From positions 1,956,001 to 2,020,000 of the forward strand of contig BSYO01000005.1 of assembly GCA_033239525.1 (NCBI GenBank): a stretch of DNA of 64,000 nt, written 5' to 3'. This DNA comes from Nepenthes gracilis. Taxonomy: Eukaryota; Streptophyta; Magnoliopsida; Caryophyllales; Nepenthaceae. Of the stretch, positions 1-10,076 are shown one piece after another (position 1 is the stretch's first letter; each line of letters opens with the position of its first letter). The notes beneath the pieces were generated by a model. The model had not been told where the DNA came from, did not search any database, and saw only the letters and a program-made list of their open reading frames with translations. The position numbers and the translations under genes are program-made.

Positions 1-618
1 TAGGACGAGAGAGTTTGTATTGTAAGAATAACTCTATGAATTTCCATACATAAGGTCCTCGGCCCGTCGCTCCTAAGTTTATGTTGTAAATCCCTGTACT
101 CAAACATAATATAGTGAAAATAGTTCTCGGATTAAGGTCTTGTAGTTTTTCCTTCTCATTTAAGAAAATGTTTTTCATGTAAAAACGTTTGTGTTCTGAT
201 TCTCATCCCATCACTCATTTCTAGTCCTCGTACTCTCTTTCCACAGGTAAACCTTTGGTGTTCCAATCGGATCCTCATCTTGATCGAACATGGATTCCAG
301 GGACACAACAACATTTTATTTAAATTTATGGATAGAAGTTATTCTTTGATGAATAACATTTTTCCATCGTCCCTTTTCTCGGCAAGGTTTGGAGTCTTCT
401 ATAAAACTAGAGCCGATTTAATTAGTCATTTGTTAACTGAGCATGGCTTGAAGTTGGGCAGGCCATGGATGGAGGGGCAAAATCCAAAGTAGGTTGTGTG
501 CAGATTGCTTTGGCAACGATACTCTATATCATGTATGATACATAAGAAACTTAATCCTGTTTGAAATTATCTGTCCCCAATGTGATCTTCTTTGCTCACT
601 CTATCTTTCCTATGTCTG
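1..618. other. Unrecognised sequence with a short plus-strand ORF
   Basis: No gene is recognised here. An ATG-started plus-strand frame runs from 283 to 492, and an AG that could be a splice acceptor lies near 246. The frame matches no family I know and is short. A terminal exon and 3' UTR of something lying upstream of the window, or old repeat DNA, are equally possible. Confidence 0.25.
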
Positions 619-667
619 GAATAATTTCTGTAATACTTACAAAAAAAAAAGAATAATTTCTGTAATA
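619..667 (+). mobile_element. Minimal poly(A) retroposition scar with 17-bp TSD
   Basis: The 17-mer GAATAATTTCTGTAATA occurs at 619-635 and again, identical, at 651-667. Between the copies are only 15 bases, CTTAC followed by ten A. Long TSDs flanking a poly(A) end are the signature of target-primed reverse transcription by LINE machinery. This would be an extremely 5'-truncated insertion that keeps little more than its tail. A replication-slippage duplication is the alternative. Confidence 0.5.
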
Positions 668-2790
668 TTTTATTGTCCTTGAATGATCAATCACATACAG
701 CTGCAACTATTTGCGACATGTCATCTTTTTGGCTGGCATATGACTTTAGGGTTAACCTTGACTCGTGTAGTCTTTGGATTGAGGATTAATAGAATGATTT
801 TCTTTTTGCGTTATTGACGTTGATGCTTGCTAACTGTGCTTCTCTCAATCAGGTGTTTTTAGATTCCTAGCGTGGGATGTTTTTTATTAATTAAGTTGGC
901 ATTCTGGCTCAAAATATTTCTTAATTTTTTTCTATTTGCGATCTCTATTTTGTATGGAATGACATTTTATATGTATTATTACTTGGCATGTGGTAAGGTA
1001 ATGATTCTGTTTATATTATAATGTAGGAGTTGTGGTTTTTAATAAAGAAATTTGACTCTTTCTATCACCCCACAAAAGCTATGTCAATCTTAGAGGTTAG
1101 CAATGTAAGTAGAGTTACTAATGTGGAAGCCACCATTATAAGATGGTCATTTTAATGTCTAATAACTCCAACTATACCTACTGTTTTTCAATTCGGCTAT
1201 GCTGGGGCACTTGTTAACTCCTCCATAATCCAACACTAAAGCTTTGTCAGACCCAGATATTTGACAATTGGCAATTTCACTTGATGTGTATATTGACTCC
1301 AATTTGACTCAGACTCATTAATAAATCGTAATCTAAGCCTAATTCAAACAGATGAATTGATTTTCTATGCACCATAAAAAGACACAAGAGGTTGATGGAT
1401 TTAAGAGGATTTTTCTACGAGTTTCTCAAATATTTGAGCCAATAGTTCGTAACAATGAATAAAACTAAGATAACACATTAATATAATTAAATCATACGGA
1501 GAAAATTTGTTAAACCCAATATGTTTAGAGGAAAGGTTGAGGCCCATAAATGCCATCTATTCCCTTTGTTGAAAGTTTCTAAGGTATTAATTAGAAGTCT
1601 AACTCTGTACCCTATAATCCTCTAGATATATACAGTTTTTGAATATAAGATCAGTATGGTACTAGGTGTCCTATTCAAAAGGAACTCATTTTGCATAGAG
1701 AACCTCCATATCTAACTAGTACTTTACAGTATTTGATGGAAGCTGTATAGATGGTTTGTCCATTAAAAAATTCTTGAGAGATTTATACTTCTAGGCTTTG
1801 ATATTGATAACTGTGCCCAAATGATTGTAGAGGCTAGATGGTGTGGTGTTAGAGTACTATAAATATTGGATATAGAGCTTAATCATTTAGGTAATGCCAC
1901 AAAAAGTGAGACCTTTATAAGTTACATATGAAACAAAGTCAAACCCTCAAAGTTTTAAAATTCTTCCCCATACTAAGCACTCTCTCCTCTTTGTCCATAG
2001 CCTTCATCCCCGTAGAGTTAATCTTTTCTCCTTCTCAGTCCCTTTGATTTTTTTTTTCTCATTTTTATAAGTAAAATATCTCAATAAGGATGCTTTTGGC
2101 ATGATGCAACTCCTATTGGACCAACCACACGCATGAGACTCTTTAGTGCAAAATATGGCGAGCGTTGCCCATCGCCCGTCAACCCTCCTACATAGTCGTG
2201 ACCCTTCTTATCTTATTGGTGATGCGTCCAATGTTGACATGTATGATAACATACATATGCAGCATGGGGGCCGTCGTTGAGCAATGTGAGATTGTTGTTG
2301 TAGCCTGTGCTCATTTCACAAGCCCATATGGTTAGTCTGGTCCATCCACGGTACGGTGGTTAGAACGTTTTGGCTTGGATTACCTCTTCTAGTCCTTTCA
2401 GCAGTTAAATTTTGGCTTCAATTTGGCAGGCAAAATATCTTGGCCCATTTTCTTTTAACTGTTCACCCATCAGGATCTCCGGATTTCATCCGTCTGTGTC
2501 CTCAATTTCTACCCATCCAAGTATTTGGTTTCCATCTACTCGAATTTGGCCTATTTTATCCATACCCATCATCATTGAACTAAATAAAAGACCTATCGAA
2601 TTCGTTACAAACAACTAGCCTAATAATCAATCCGCGAATCCCAAAACAATTAAGCATATTTATTGATGAATAATAAGTGAATATTACTATATCATTATCG
2701 ATAAGAGGAACCTAAGTGACTGCTACACTACTCTTCCTTAAAAATAAGGGGCTTATTACATCGTCTAAAACATTGAAAAAAATATTCCCA
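668..2790. other. AT-rich intergenic DNA, nothing recognised
   Basis: No convincing ORF, RNA gene or bounded repeat is seen. A slightly more GC-rich patch at about 2090-2350 has only short frames without recognisable motifs. Confidence 0.6.
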
Positions 2791-3144
2791 CGGTATGTTT
2801 GGTTGCTAAAATGGAATAAGTTAATAATATAATAGTTATTCCCAGATAATAATAAGATAATAATGGAGTTAAAATTGTTATTCTCATATTTAGTTGTTAG
2901 AATAGAATAAAGTGAGAATTAATATTCCATTATTTAATTTGTAAAATAGTATGAGAAATAAGATTGAAATAATAATAATAAAACATAATAATAATATGTA
3001 TTAGTAATAATAATAATAATATATAATAATAATAATAATAACAATAACAATAATAATAATAATAATAGGGAATAGCTATTCCCATATTTGTAGAAATAAA
3101 TATTTTTGAGAATATTTATTTTTGATTAATTTATCAATCAAATA
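2791..3144 (+). mobile_element. MITE copy 1, AT-rich with triplet-repeat core
   Basis: The copy starts at GGTATGTTTGGTTG, continues through a recurring AATAGAATAA-type core and a long AAT/TAA microsatellite (about 2975-3068), and ends near an inverted, diverged version of the start. The same layout recurs at 21249-21519, 27541-27900 and, inverted, 45330-45697. It has no coding capacity. The GTTTGGTTG-type end resembles Tourist-like (PIF/Harbinger) MITEs, but the superfamily call is inference because I cannot see a clean TSD. Confidence 0.6.
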
Positions 3145-3704
3145 AAAAAATTATAATTTTTAAAAAAATTAGGCGAAAATAAATTTACAATTTCATTGAA
3201 CCAAATTTGAGGCTAGAGTATGCTCTGGGGCTTCCTCGGGCCCCCAGAATAAGTGGTTATATTTTAATTTGTAAAACTGGACAATTAAAGCTCCGTAATG
3301 CGGTTCATTGGGCCGAGTGTATGGGCCGCTTCTGATTGATAATGTTTGGACCAAAATCAGGGATTTCCTGGGAGCCCATTATTTGGATCGGGCCAGTTCT
3401 AAACATCAAACCCAAATGTTGAAAACATCAAACGTACTTACCGAAAGAGTGTCAATTGATGGTCGAGAACATAGCAATAGCGAGGCAAATTTACTAAAAT
3501 TATTTTATTTACTTTTATTTTATTTAAATTTATATTTGTTTAGTTTGAAATAATTTACTATATACTTATCAATATAAATAAATTTTACCCATTAAGTTTT
3601 TTTATGATATTAACGTGTTTCTAATTTTATCTATCAATAAAAAGGTAGTGACGTGGCATATAAATTAACATTAATTAATAAAATTTTGCCATGTTAAAAA
3701 CAAA
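3145..3704. other. Intergenic DNA, nothing recognised
   Basis: This is the low-complexity left flank of the MULE. A plus-strand frame at 3308-3553 has no recognisable motif. Confidence 0.5.
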
Positions 3705-3714
3705 GGTAGATTAG
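3705..3714 (+). repeat. Left TSD of the MULE (GGTAGATTAG)
   Basis: This 10-mer is repeated exactly at 8827-8836, immediately outside the matching inverted repeats. A length of 9-11 bp fits the Mutator superfamily. Confidence 0.85.
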
Positions 3715-4926
3715 GGATCTGGGGGGTGTCCTTCTCCCATTAAAAGAATGACGGTCCTCCTCTCAATTAGGGCCATTGGATTCAAATCCGACGGCCCACG
3801 GGTTTTATAGTCGAGATATAACGTGGGCCGTCCGATTTTAAATTTGATCGGATGGCCCACACGCGTTTTTGCCGTGTTATAATCCCAGCCGTCCGATTTT
3901 AAATTTAATCGGACGGCGGAGATTAAATCTTGCATGGCAAGATCTTGGCCCTGCATTCCATCAAATCTGACGTACCAAAATTTCGCCAAGACAGGTAACC
4001 TAATTTGAATCGAGAAACGCCGTCTTTCTCTCGAAGCTTCATCTGTTCTCCTCTCTTCTCGCAACTCTCTCCTATGCTCTCGACTCTCTCTTCTCCTCTA
4101 CTCACCGGATTCAACTCTCTCATTAAGTCCATTGCCTTCTCTCCATTCTCTTCATCGATAAATGAAAACCCTAGAAATCGTTTTTTGATATAAATCAAGA
4201 TTTTGTTTTCGGCTTAGGTTTTGTGGTATTACGAACACGGGATTCGACTTCGGTTTGATTCTCACTCTTCTTATTTCGGTTTGGATTCGGATTCGGTTTT
4301 GTGGTGTTACGAACACGGATTCGGCTTCGGTTTCGGATTCTCACTCTTTACATTTCGGTTTCGTATTCGACTTCGGTTTTGTGATATGTCTCTGTCTTGG
4401 CAGAAAATTTGTGAATGAAGGATTTATAAAATTTGGGATTAATTTGTTGTGTGTATACGGGATGTGGTATGGGTACAATTTTGTGGATATATATATATAT
4501 GGAGTGTGTACGGTGTGTGTATATATGTATACCTATATGTGGAGTGAGTTAAAGCGTGAGATGTTGCCACTGGCTGCTTGTGCGTGTGTGTGTGTGGCAG
4601 AACGTGGATTAGCAGCGTGCGTGTCTTTGCTTGCCGATAGGTGTGTTGGTGTGGTAGGTGTGAACGGGTGGGTGTGCGGAGTGTGTGTGTTTGACCGGGT
4701 GTGTGTGTGACGGTGTTGGAGTGGGGAAGCAGCTGAGCTTTGTGTGCGTAAGTGTGTGCGTGTATGTGTGTGGGTGTGTTGGCAAAGTGAGTATGTGTGT
4801 GTTCTTTGTGTGTGCGTGAGTGTGTGCAGGAGCATATGTGGTGCTGTGGTAGTGTGTGAGGCAGAGTGTGTGACCGCGTGTGTAGCATGTAGCCGTGTGT
4901 GGCTTGTGTGTGGGGGTGTGCTGCTG
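3715..4926 (+). repeat. Left terminal inverted repeat arm of the MULE
   Basis: The arm is the inverted counterpart of 7698-8826. Order from the end: blocks of GGCCCACG and CCGTCCGAT with AAATTTAAA spacers (to about 3930), a CT-rich stretch (about 4010-4150) resembling a 5' leader, a tandem duplication of about 85 bp (about 4218-4380) around TTACGAACACGG, and a degenerate GT tract (about 4440-4926). The ORFs of 110-150 codons on both strands of the GT tract are low-complexity artefacts. Confidence 0.8.
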
Positions 4927-5088
4927 TGTGTGGGTGTGTGAGAAGAAGTATGTGTGTGGGTACATTTCAATTAACTCTGTATGAATTGTTTTTATTTTAT
5001 TTGCTTTTTTAATTGGTCACATTAGATGTTCTGTGTTTTTTCATCTTATTGTTGATATTGAATGTTTAAAAATTGAATTTTATAGATC

Positions 5089-5153
5089 ATGGATGATTAC
5101 ATACCATTGGTTGGCATGGAGTTTGACAGTATGGAAGATGCTTGCACCTTCCA
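5089..5153 (+). pseudogene. FAR1-like (MULE transposase/FRS) N-terminal exon fragment
   Basis: A likely splice acceptor (TTTTATAG) precedes an ATG at 5092. The first residues read MDDYIPLVGMEFDSMEDACTF, which matches the start of the FAR1 DNA-binding domain of FAR1/FRS proteins and MULE transposases (VGMEFDS, then acidic-aromatic). Similarity stops abruptly at about 5150; the open frame continues to 5433 into hydrophobic sequence unlike FAR1. I read this as a remnant of the element's own transposase first exon. The fragment is short, so the family call is moderate. Confidence 0.55.
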
Positions 5154-5760
5154 TTTAGGCTTCATTGTGTTGCTCATTTATTGGTTGAATTTAACTGATG
5201 TTGTGCCACCTGTGTCATCCTTTTCTTCCTTGAAAGTTCGGTTGCTGCTGCTGTCAATATTGGTTGCGGCTGCTCACTTCTTCAGCAGCTCCTATTTTGG
5301 CAGCTCACAGCTGCTTTCTCTTGATTTCTCTGTGCTTATTTGGCTAAATGATCGAGCCATTAAGTTGTTGAGAAGGCTGCCGAGCTGGTTGTTGAAGTAT
5401 ACAACTGCTCATGCCATAAATAACCTTAGTTGAATTATGTTGCTACCCCTTCCCTTGCCGATTTTTACTGCTGCCCGGTTCCCTCTCTTAAGCTGCTTGA
5501 GCTGTGAGTACTTGAGCTGCTGATGTATGTAGCCATAAACTGCTTCCTTATTTTCCTAAATTTTGCTAAGTGTTCGTGCCTTGGCTGAAGAAGTCTCCAA
5601 TTTATTGTTTTAGCTGTTGCCGGGTTGTATATGCTAATGCCATGCCTAAATTTTGCTAATGTCGTGCCCCTTTATGCTGAATTTCGGTGGCCGGACTTCA
5701 CCGAAATTAATCCATGACTACAATGGATTAATTTTGTTGGATTAATTCGATTGCTACCGG
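5151..5760 (+). other. 610-bp filler between two copies of an 18-bp word
   Basis: The word GGAAGATGCTTGCACCTT occurs at 5133-5150 (inside the FAR1-like exon) and at 5761-5778 (inside the captured gene exon). The DNA between is rich in GCTGCT/AGCTGC and matches nothing I recognise. It has no poly(A), so it does not look like a simple LINE or SINE insertion. Confidence 0.5.
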
Positions 5761-6165
5761 GGAAGATGCTTGCACCTTTGCATTGGCAAGACTACAAAAA
5801 GAAGTACGGAAAACTTGATGACTTTGTCGTTGGTCATCCTGAAGTATGTTTTTTAAGTGTTAAAGCTCAACTATTTTCAGGAAGTTCATATTGAGTGGAA
5901 GAAAATCCGACAGCAAGAAATTCACTTTGTTTGCAGCTATTTTTAATTGAGGGAAACTACATTCAGCTTCGAGATGGTGCCCAGGGAATTATTGCAGCTA
6001 CAGCAGCAGTTGCCAAAGTTGTTGCAGCTGCTGCGGCATCGTTCTTTACAGCTCTCACCAATGCAGAGTCAGCATTCAAATGGCGTTGGCTTGAACATTT
6101 CTGGAGGCCTTTCCAATGTAAAAATTTTGAGCAAGTCTCAAGATTCTCTAGTATTCAACAGTACT
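5759..6165 (+). pseudogene. Captured fragment of a plant coiled-coil protein gene (DUF7725-type, from memory)
   Basis: The exon at about 5759-5843 encodes KMLAPLHWQDYKKKYGKLDD then FVVGHPE. A GT-AG intron of 93 bp (5844-5936) follows, and the next exon encodes LFLIEGNYIQLRDGAQ and an Ala-rich IIAATAAVAKVVAAAAAS. Then, in another frame, comes QSQHSNGVGLNISGGLSNVK and ILSKSQD. All of this matches the conserved C-terminal region of a large plant protein family of unknown function that I recall as DUF7725-containing. Relative to that memory, about 50 residues are missing between the Ala-rich segment and QSQHSNG, with a frameshift there. The intron is kept, so capture was at the DNA level. The fragment cannot make the full protein. 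Confidence 0.65.
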
Positions 6166-6239
6166 GAAACTTTTTTTCCAATGTACGGAAGAACTACCTT
6201 TGATAACCCCGATATATATTTACATATATATATGTAAAT

Positions 6240-7120
6240 AATTTACCTAGCAATATTTATTTTCTTTAAATAACTCTCCATCATCAATAAATAACAAATA
6301 ATAATAATAATAATAATTTGTTAAAAATTATTTTTTCCAATAAATATAAATACAAAAAAACATATCATAAATGAAAACCGAAAAAAATTTCAAAGAATAG
6401 AAAAAATAAAAAAATAAAAATAAATAAAAAGGGTAGCTGAATCAATAATTATTAGTAATATATATTTTTACAAAAAAAATATTACAAATAAAAACTAAAA
6501 AAAAATTAAAGAACAAAAAACAAAAACAAAAAAAGGAAAAGAAATAAAAACAGTAATAGCGACGGCGATAGCAACAGTGACGATAGATCCAATGCATCTG
6601 AATCACAAAGGAAGGCAGAGAAAAGGAGAGAACGGCTACGGTGATGGCATGGCAACGGCTACGGCAACTCCCAATGGGATCCTTCTGCACACACACAACA
6701 CAGAAATAAAAAAAAAAAAGGCAATAGAAAAAGGTTGTATATTTGTGCTGGATAACTTGAATGCAAATAAACATTTTTCTCATGGGGAACGATGCTTTGA
6801 TGCTAGAAGCAGGTGGATATATTGGATGCTACATTAATTTATTGACTTCAGATACCATGTAGAAGCATTCTTACTTACTAATCGTTTTCTGCAGTAGCTG
6901 GGTAATTAAATCGTTCACCCCAACTGCCCACAGTTGGCCCCCCTTTGCTGTTGCCCTCTGTATATAAAGAGTTGTCCCCAAGCCCTCTTTGCTGCAGAAG
7001 CAGGCACCGATCATCAAGCAGTTCTTGGTAATATCTATATATATATAGTGCAAGGTGCTTAAATGTAATATAAAAGAAAGGTTCCAGTAGAGCAAACCAG
7101 GAGCCCTTAACTGTTAATTT
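6240..7120. other. MULE interior, mostly AT-rich and unrecognised
   Basis: A-rich and T-rich runs occupy 6240-6560. Small GC-richer pieces at about 6570-6690 and 6885-7000 could be further captured exons, but I cannot identify them. Confidence 0.4.
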
Positions 7121-7382
7121 GAGTGCTATGCAGTGTCAGTAGGGAAAAAAATTGCAGAGTGGCAGGGGAAAAAATTTGCCAGAATGTGATGAAATGTGCT
7201 TTCATCAGAAATGCACCATTGAAAAATCAACACATTGAAAATATCAAGTCCCTCAATGTCAGCTTTCATCGAGTACAACTGTCATCAAGCACGGAACAGC
7301 CTCCCGAAATATGAATTGATTGAAAATATAGGAAACTATTAAACCTAATTGCCAGGCCCATCAATTTAAAGGTATTGCTAAC

Positions 7383-7433
7383 CTCAATGAGTTCATCAGA
7401 TGCAGCATATCCTATTGCTTCTTCCAAATTCAT
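7383..7433 (-). pseudogene. Captured 51-bp exon resembling the C-terminus of a TypA/BipA-like GTPase
   Basis: On the minus strand the sequence reads CTGCAG, then 17 codons MNLEEAIGYAASDELIE, then GTTAGC, so the segment has acceptor and donor sites on both sides. The LEEAIGY-SDELIEV pattern resembles the C-terminal tail of plant TypA/BipA-like elongation-factor GTPases as I remember them. It lies on the opposite strand to the other captured gene, so at least two donor genes would be involved. The stretch is short and the assignment tentative. Confidence 0.4.
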
Positions 7434-7697
7434 CTGCAGGGCAAAATACACACGGCGGCAGGCATTCAAATACACACGGCCAGAAACAGATAGCTAGAGG
7501 AAGAAAACAAGTCTGATGCTAGTCTGATGTACAAATACACTAAAGCAAAAGTGAATGGGTATTTGTTGGAAATCCTATCACTTTTGCATTCTTGGAGGAC
7601 CCCTGAACTCAAAATAGAATAGGAAAGAAAACCCCAGTTACTAACAGCTAAAACTTCTATTTCCTCTATTTATTCAGTATCAAGCCAGCTAAACTAA

Positions 7698-8826
7698 CAG
7701 CAACACACCCCCACACACAAGCCACACACTATACACACACGGTTACACACCCTGCCTCACACACTACCACAGCAGCACATATCCTCCTGCACACACTTCC
7801 GCACACACAGCAGCACACACACACTCACTGCCAACACACCCACACACATACACAGAGCACGCACATACACAGGGCACACCCGTTCACAACCACCACCAAC
7901 ACACCTACTGACAGCAGCACACGCACGCTACTTATCTACGTTCTGCTACACACACACACAGCAGCATCTGCTGTTGTATGTATATATATATGTATGTATA
8001 CGTATAGGTATACATATATACACACACCGTACACAATCAATATATATATATATATATATATACCCCTGGCTCGTACCCATACCACATCTCGTATGCACAC
8101 AACAAATTAATCCCAAATTTTACAAATCCTTCATTAACAAATTTTCTGCCATGACAGAGCACGAAGCTTTTTTTTTTAGATTTTTTATTTTCTTTTTTTT
8201 TAAAAAAAACAAGTTCACACAGAATCACACTGGCAATTTGAGGAGAAATAAATACATACCACGAAATCAAAATATAGAAGAGTGAGAATCCGAAACCGAA
8301 GCCGAAGCCATGTTCGTAACACCACAAAACTGAAGCAGAAAACGAAATCTTCGATTTACTTGTTCATGTTCAAAATATCACAAAATCAGATTTTTAGGGT
8401 TTTCGATTTATTGACGAAGAGAATGGAGAGAAGACAGCAGACTTAATGAGAGAGTTGAATCCGGTGAGTAGAGGAGAAGAGAGAGTCGAGAGCAGGTGAG
8501 AGAATGGAGAGAAGAAGGGAGAGCAGATGAAGCTTCGAGAGAAAGACGGCGTTTCTCGATTCAAATTAGGGTTACTGTGAACGAAATTTTGGGCCATCAG
8601 ATTTGACAGAATGGAGGGCCAAGATCTTGCCATGTGAGATTTAATCTCTGCCGTCCGATTAAATTTAAAATCGGACGGCTGAGATTATAACACTGCGAAA
8701 ACACGTGTGGGCCGTCCGATCAAATTTAAAATCAGACGGCCCACATTATATCCCGGCTATAAAACGCGTGGGCCGTCGGATTTGAATCCGACGGCCCTGA
8801 TTGGGAGAAGGACGCTCCCCGAATCC
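7698..8826 (-). repeat. Right terminal inverted repeat arm of the MULE
   Basis: This is the reverse complement of the left arm, with the AC tract innermost (about 7698-7965), then TA-rich DNA, an oligo-T/oligo-A patch (about 8168-8208) absent from the left arm, the CT-rich leader-like part, and the GGCCGTCCGAT blocks at the outer end. The left arm's 85-bp duplication is represented once here. The arms differ by many substitutions, so the element is not recent. Confidence 0.8.
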
Positions 8827-8836
8827 GGTAGATTAG
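8827..8836 (+). repeat. Right TSD of the MULE (GGTAGATTAG)
   Basis: This is an exact copy of 3705-3714. Confidence 0.85.
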
Positions 8837-8894
8837 GTTTTTTCTCTTCTCCTCATGCCCAATATTGAAAATTTTGTTTTTTTTATTTTGTCGT

Positions 8895-9990
8895 GCTCGG
8901 GGATTCTTATGAGTCAGGTGCTTGAAGAAGTCCCCGTAGATTAGTGCAGAGATGAAACTGCCTAGTTTTATTTCCTCTGTGATCCGAAAAATCCACCTGG
9001 CCTCTGCCACAAAGCGGTCCAGGAATCGCAGTAGGTTCTCTTCCGGCTTCTGCTTGTTGTGGGAGAAGTGCCACGGTTGCTTCTCTTCCCGTCGGCTCGA
9101 GGCGTACTGAGCTAGGAAGAGATCTGTGAGCTCCCGGAAGTTGCAGATGGTGCCTGAAGGGAGGTGATGAAATCAGATGCGGGCATCTTCCTTTAGCGTG
9201 AGAGGAAAGTGGCGGCACATCGTTTAGTCTTTCAACCCTTGTAGACTCAAATGGGTGCAGAAGTGATCCAGATGGTCAACTGGATCACTACTCCCATCGT
9301 ATGAGTTAAGGGAAGGCATCTTGAACTTGGTGGGCAGTAGACGGTTTAGGATCTCCGCTGTGAAAGGAAATCTGTCCAGGTCAATAGCGTGCTCCTCGTC
9401 CTGGAACATGCGGTTTCAAATTTTATCCACTCGCGGATCTGCGAGAGCAACGTTGGCAGATCTCTTAGAGTTGATGTAAGCCCTCAACGTTGTTTTGTCC
9501 CTGGAGGGTCCAGTAGCTGGCTGGCTACTGCCTCCGGTGGACCTGGCAGTCCTGGAGGCTCGCTCCTGGACTGTGTTCCCATCTTCTGCCCGAGAGTATC
9601 GGGGATTTCTTATCTCCGGATTTTTTTGCGGAGTTGTGCTCCCAGAGCGTTCTTCAGGCCTGTTCTGGCCTGAAGCGCATGAGGAGGCTAGGATGGATTA
9701 TTTGTGGGTCTTTCGAGCCTTCTGGCCGGTTTCTTTTTCCTCTTGCCACCTTTTTTGGTTGCTGGCGTAGGGATGGTTGTTGGCGGAACCGCCTGTTGTA
9801 GCTGCTCTTGTCGAGAGTAGAGTATTTAGAGCAGACGATTGTTGATCTACATCTACTCTATCAGTTGCAGGAAGTAGGGCGCTGGCACTCCGTCTGTTGC
9901 CCCATTGACCATGGTACCAGCAGCGTGGTCCTGGTCGAGAGAAGTGACGTCTCTAGAGGGATTGCTAGCTTGGGCTCTCGTGTTCACCAT
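8895..9990 (-). pseudogene. Retrotransposon gag, truncated and interrupted
   Basis: The ATG at 9990 starts MVNTRAQASNPSRDVTSLDQ. The Retrotrans_gag core is recognisable further on: LPTKFKMPSLNSYDGSSDPV and DHLDHFCTHLSLQGLKD (ending 9224), then a region with EEKQPWH and LLRFLDRFVAEARWI, and FISALIYGDFFKHLTHKNP just before the break. Stops interrupt it at about 9222 and 9172. Gag would form the nucleocapsid shell of the element. The C-terminal zinc-knuckle region is lost with the truncation. Confidence 0.75.
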
Positions 9991-10076
9991 TACGGCTCAA
10001 TCGGGTGGTGAAAAGAGAGCGCTGTGCGGGATTGTGGTTGGCTTTTCGTAAGCGCTTCCCACAGATAAGCGCTTGA

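Larger units (their letters stand above)
3715..8826. mobile_element. Mutator-like element with long inverted arms and captured gene pieces (Pack-MULE)
   Basis: The ends are inverted repeats: GGATCTGGGGGG on the left and the complement of GGATTCGGGGAG on the right, flanked by the 10-bp TSD GGTAGATTAG. The arms are about 1.2 kb (3715-4926) and 1.1 kb (7698-8826). Each contains repeated GGGCCGTCCGATTTAAA-type blocks, a CT-rich leader-like stretch and a GT/AC microsatellite. The interior (4927-7697) has a FAR1-like first exon fragment, a captured piece of a plant coiled-coil protein and a short TypA-like exon on the minus strand. No complete transposase is present, so the element is non-autonomous. 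It lies next to a truncated Ty3 element. Confidence 0.85.

Noticed and set aside
4255..4970. Several ORFs of 110-150 codons on both strands
   Set aside because: They are produced by the degenerate GT/AC tract of the MULE arm (Cys/Val- or His/Thr-rich peptides) and have no domain.
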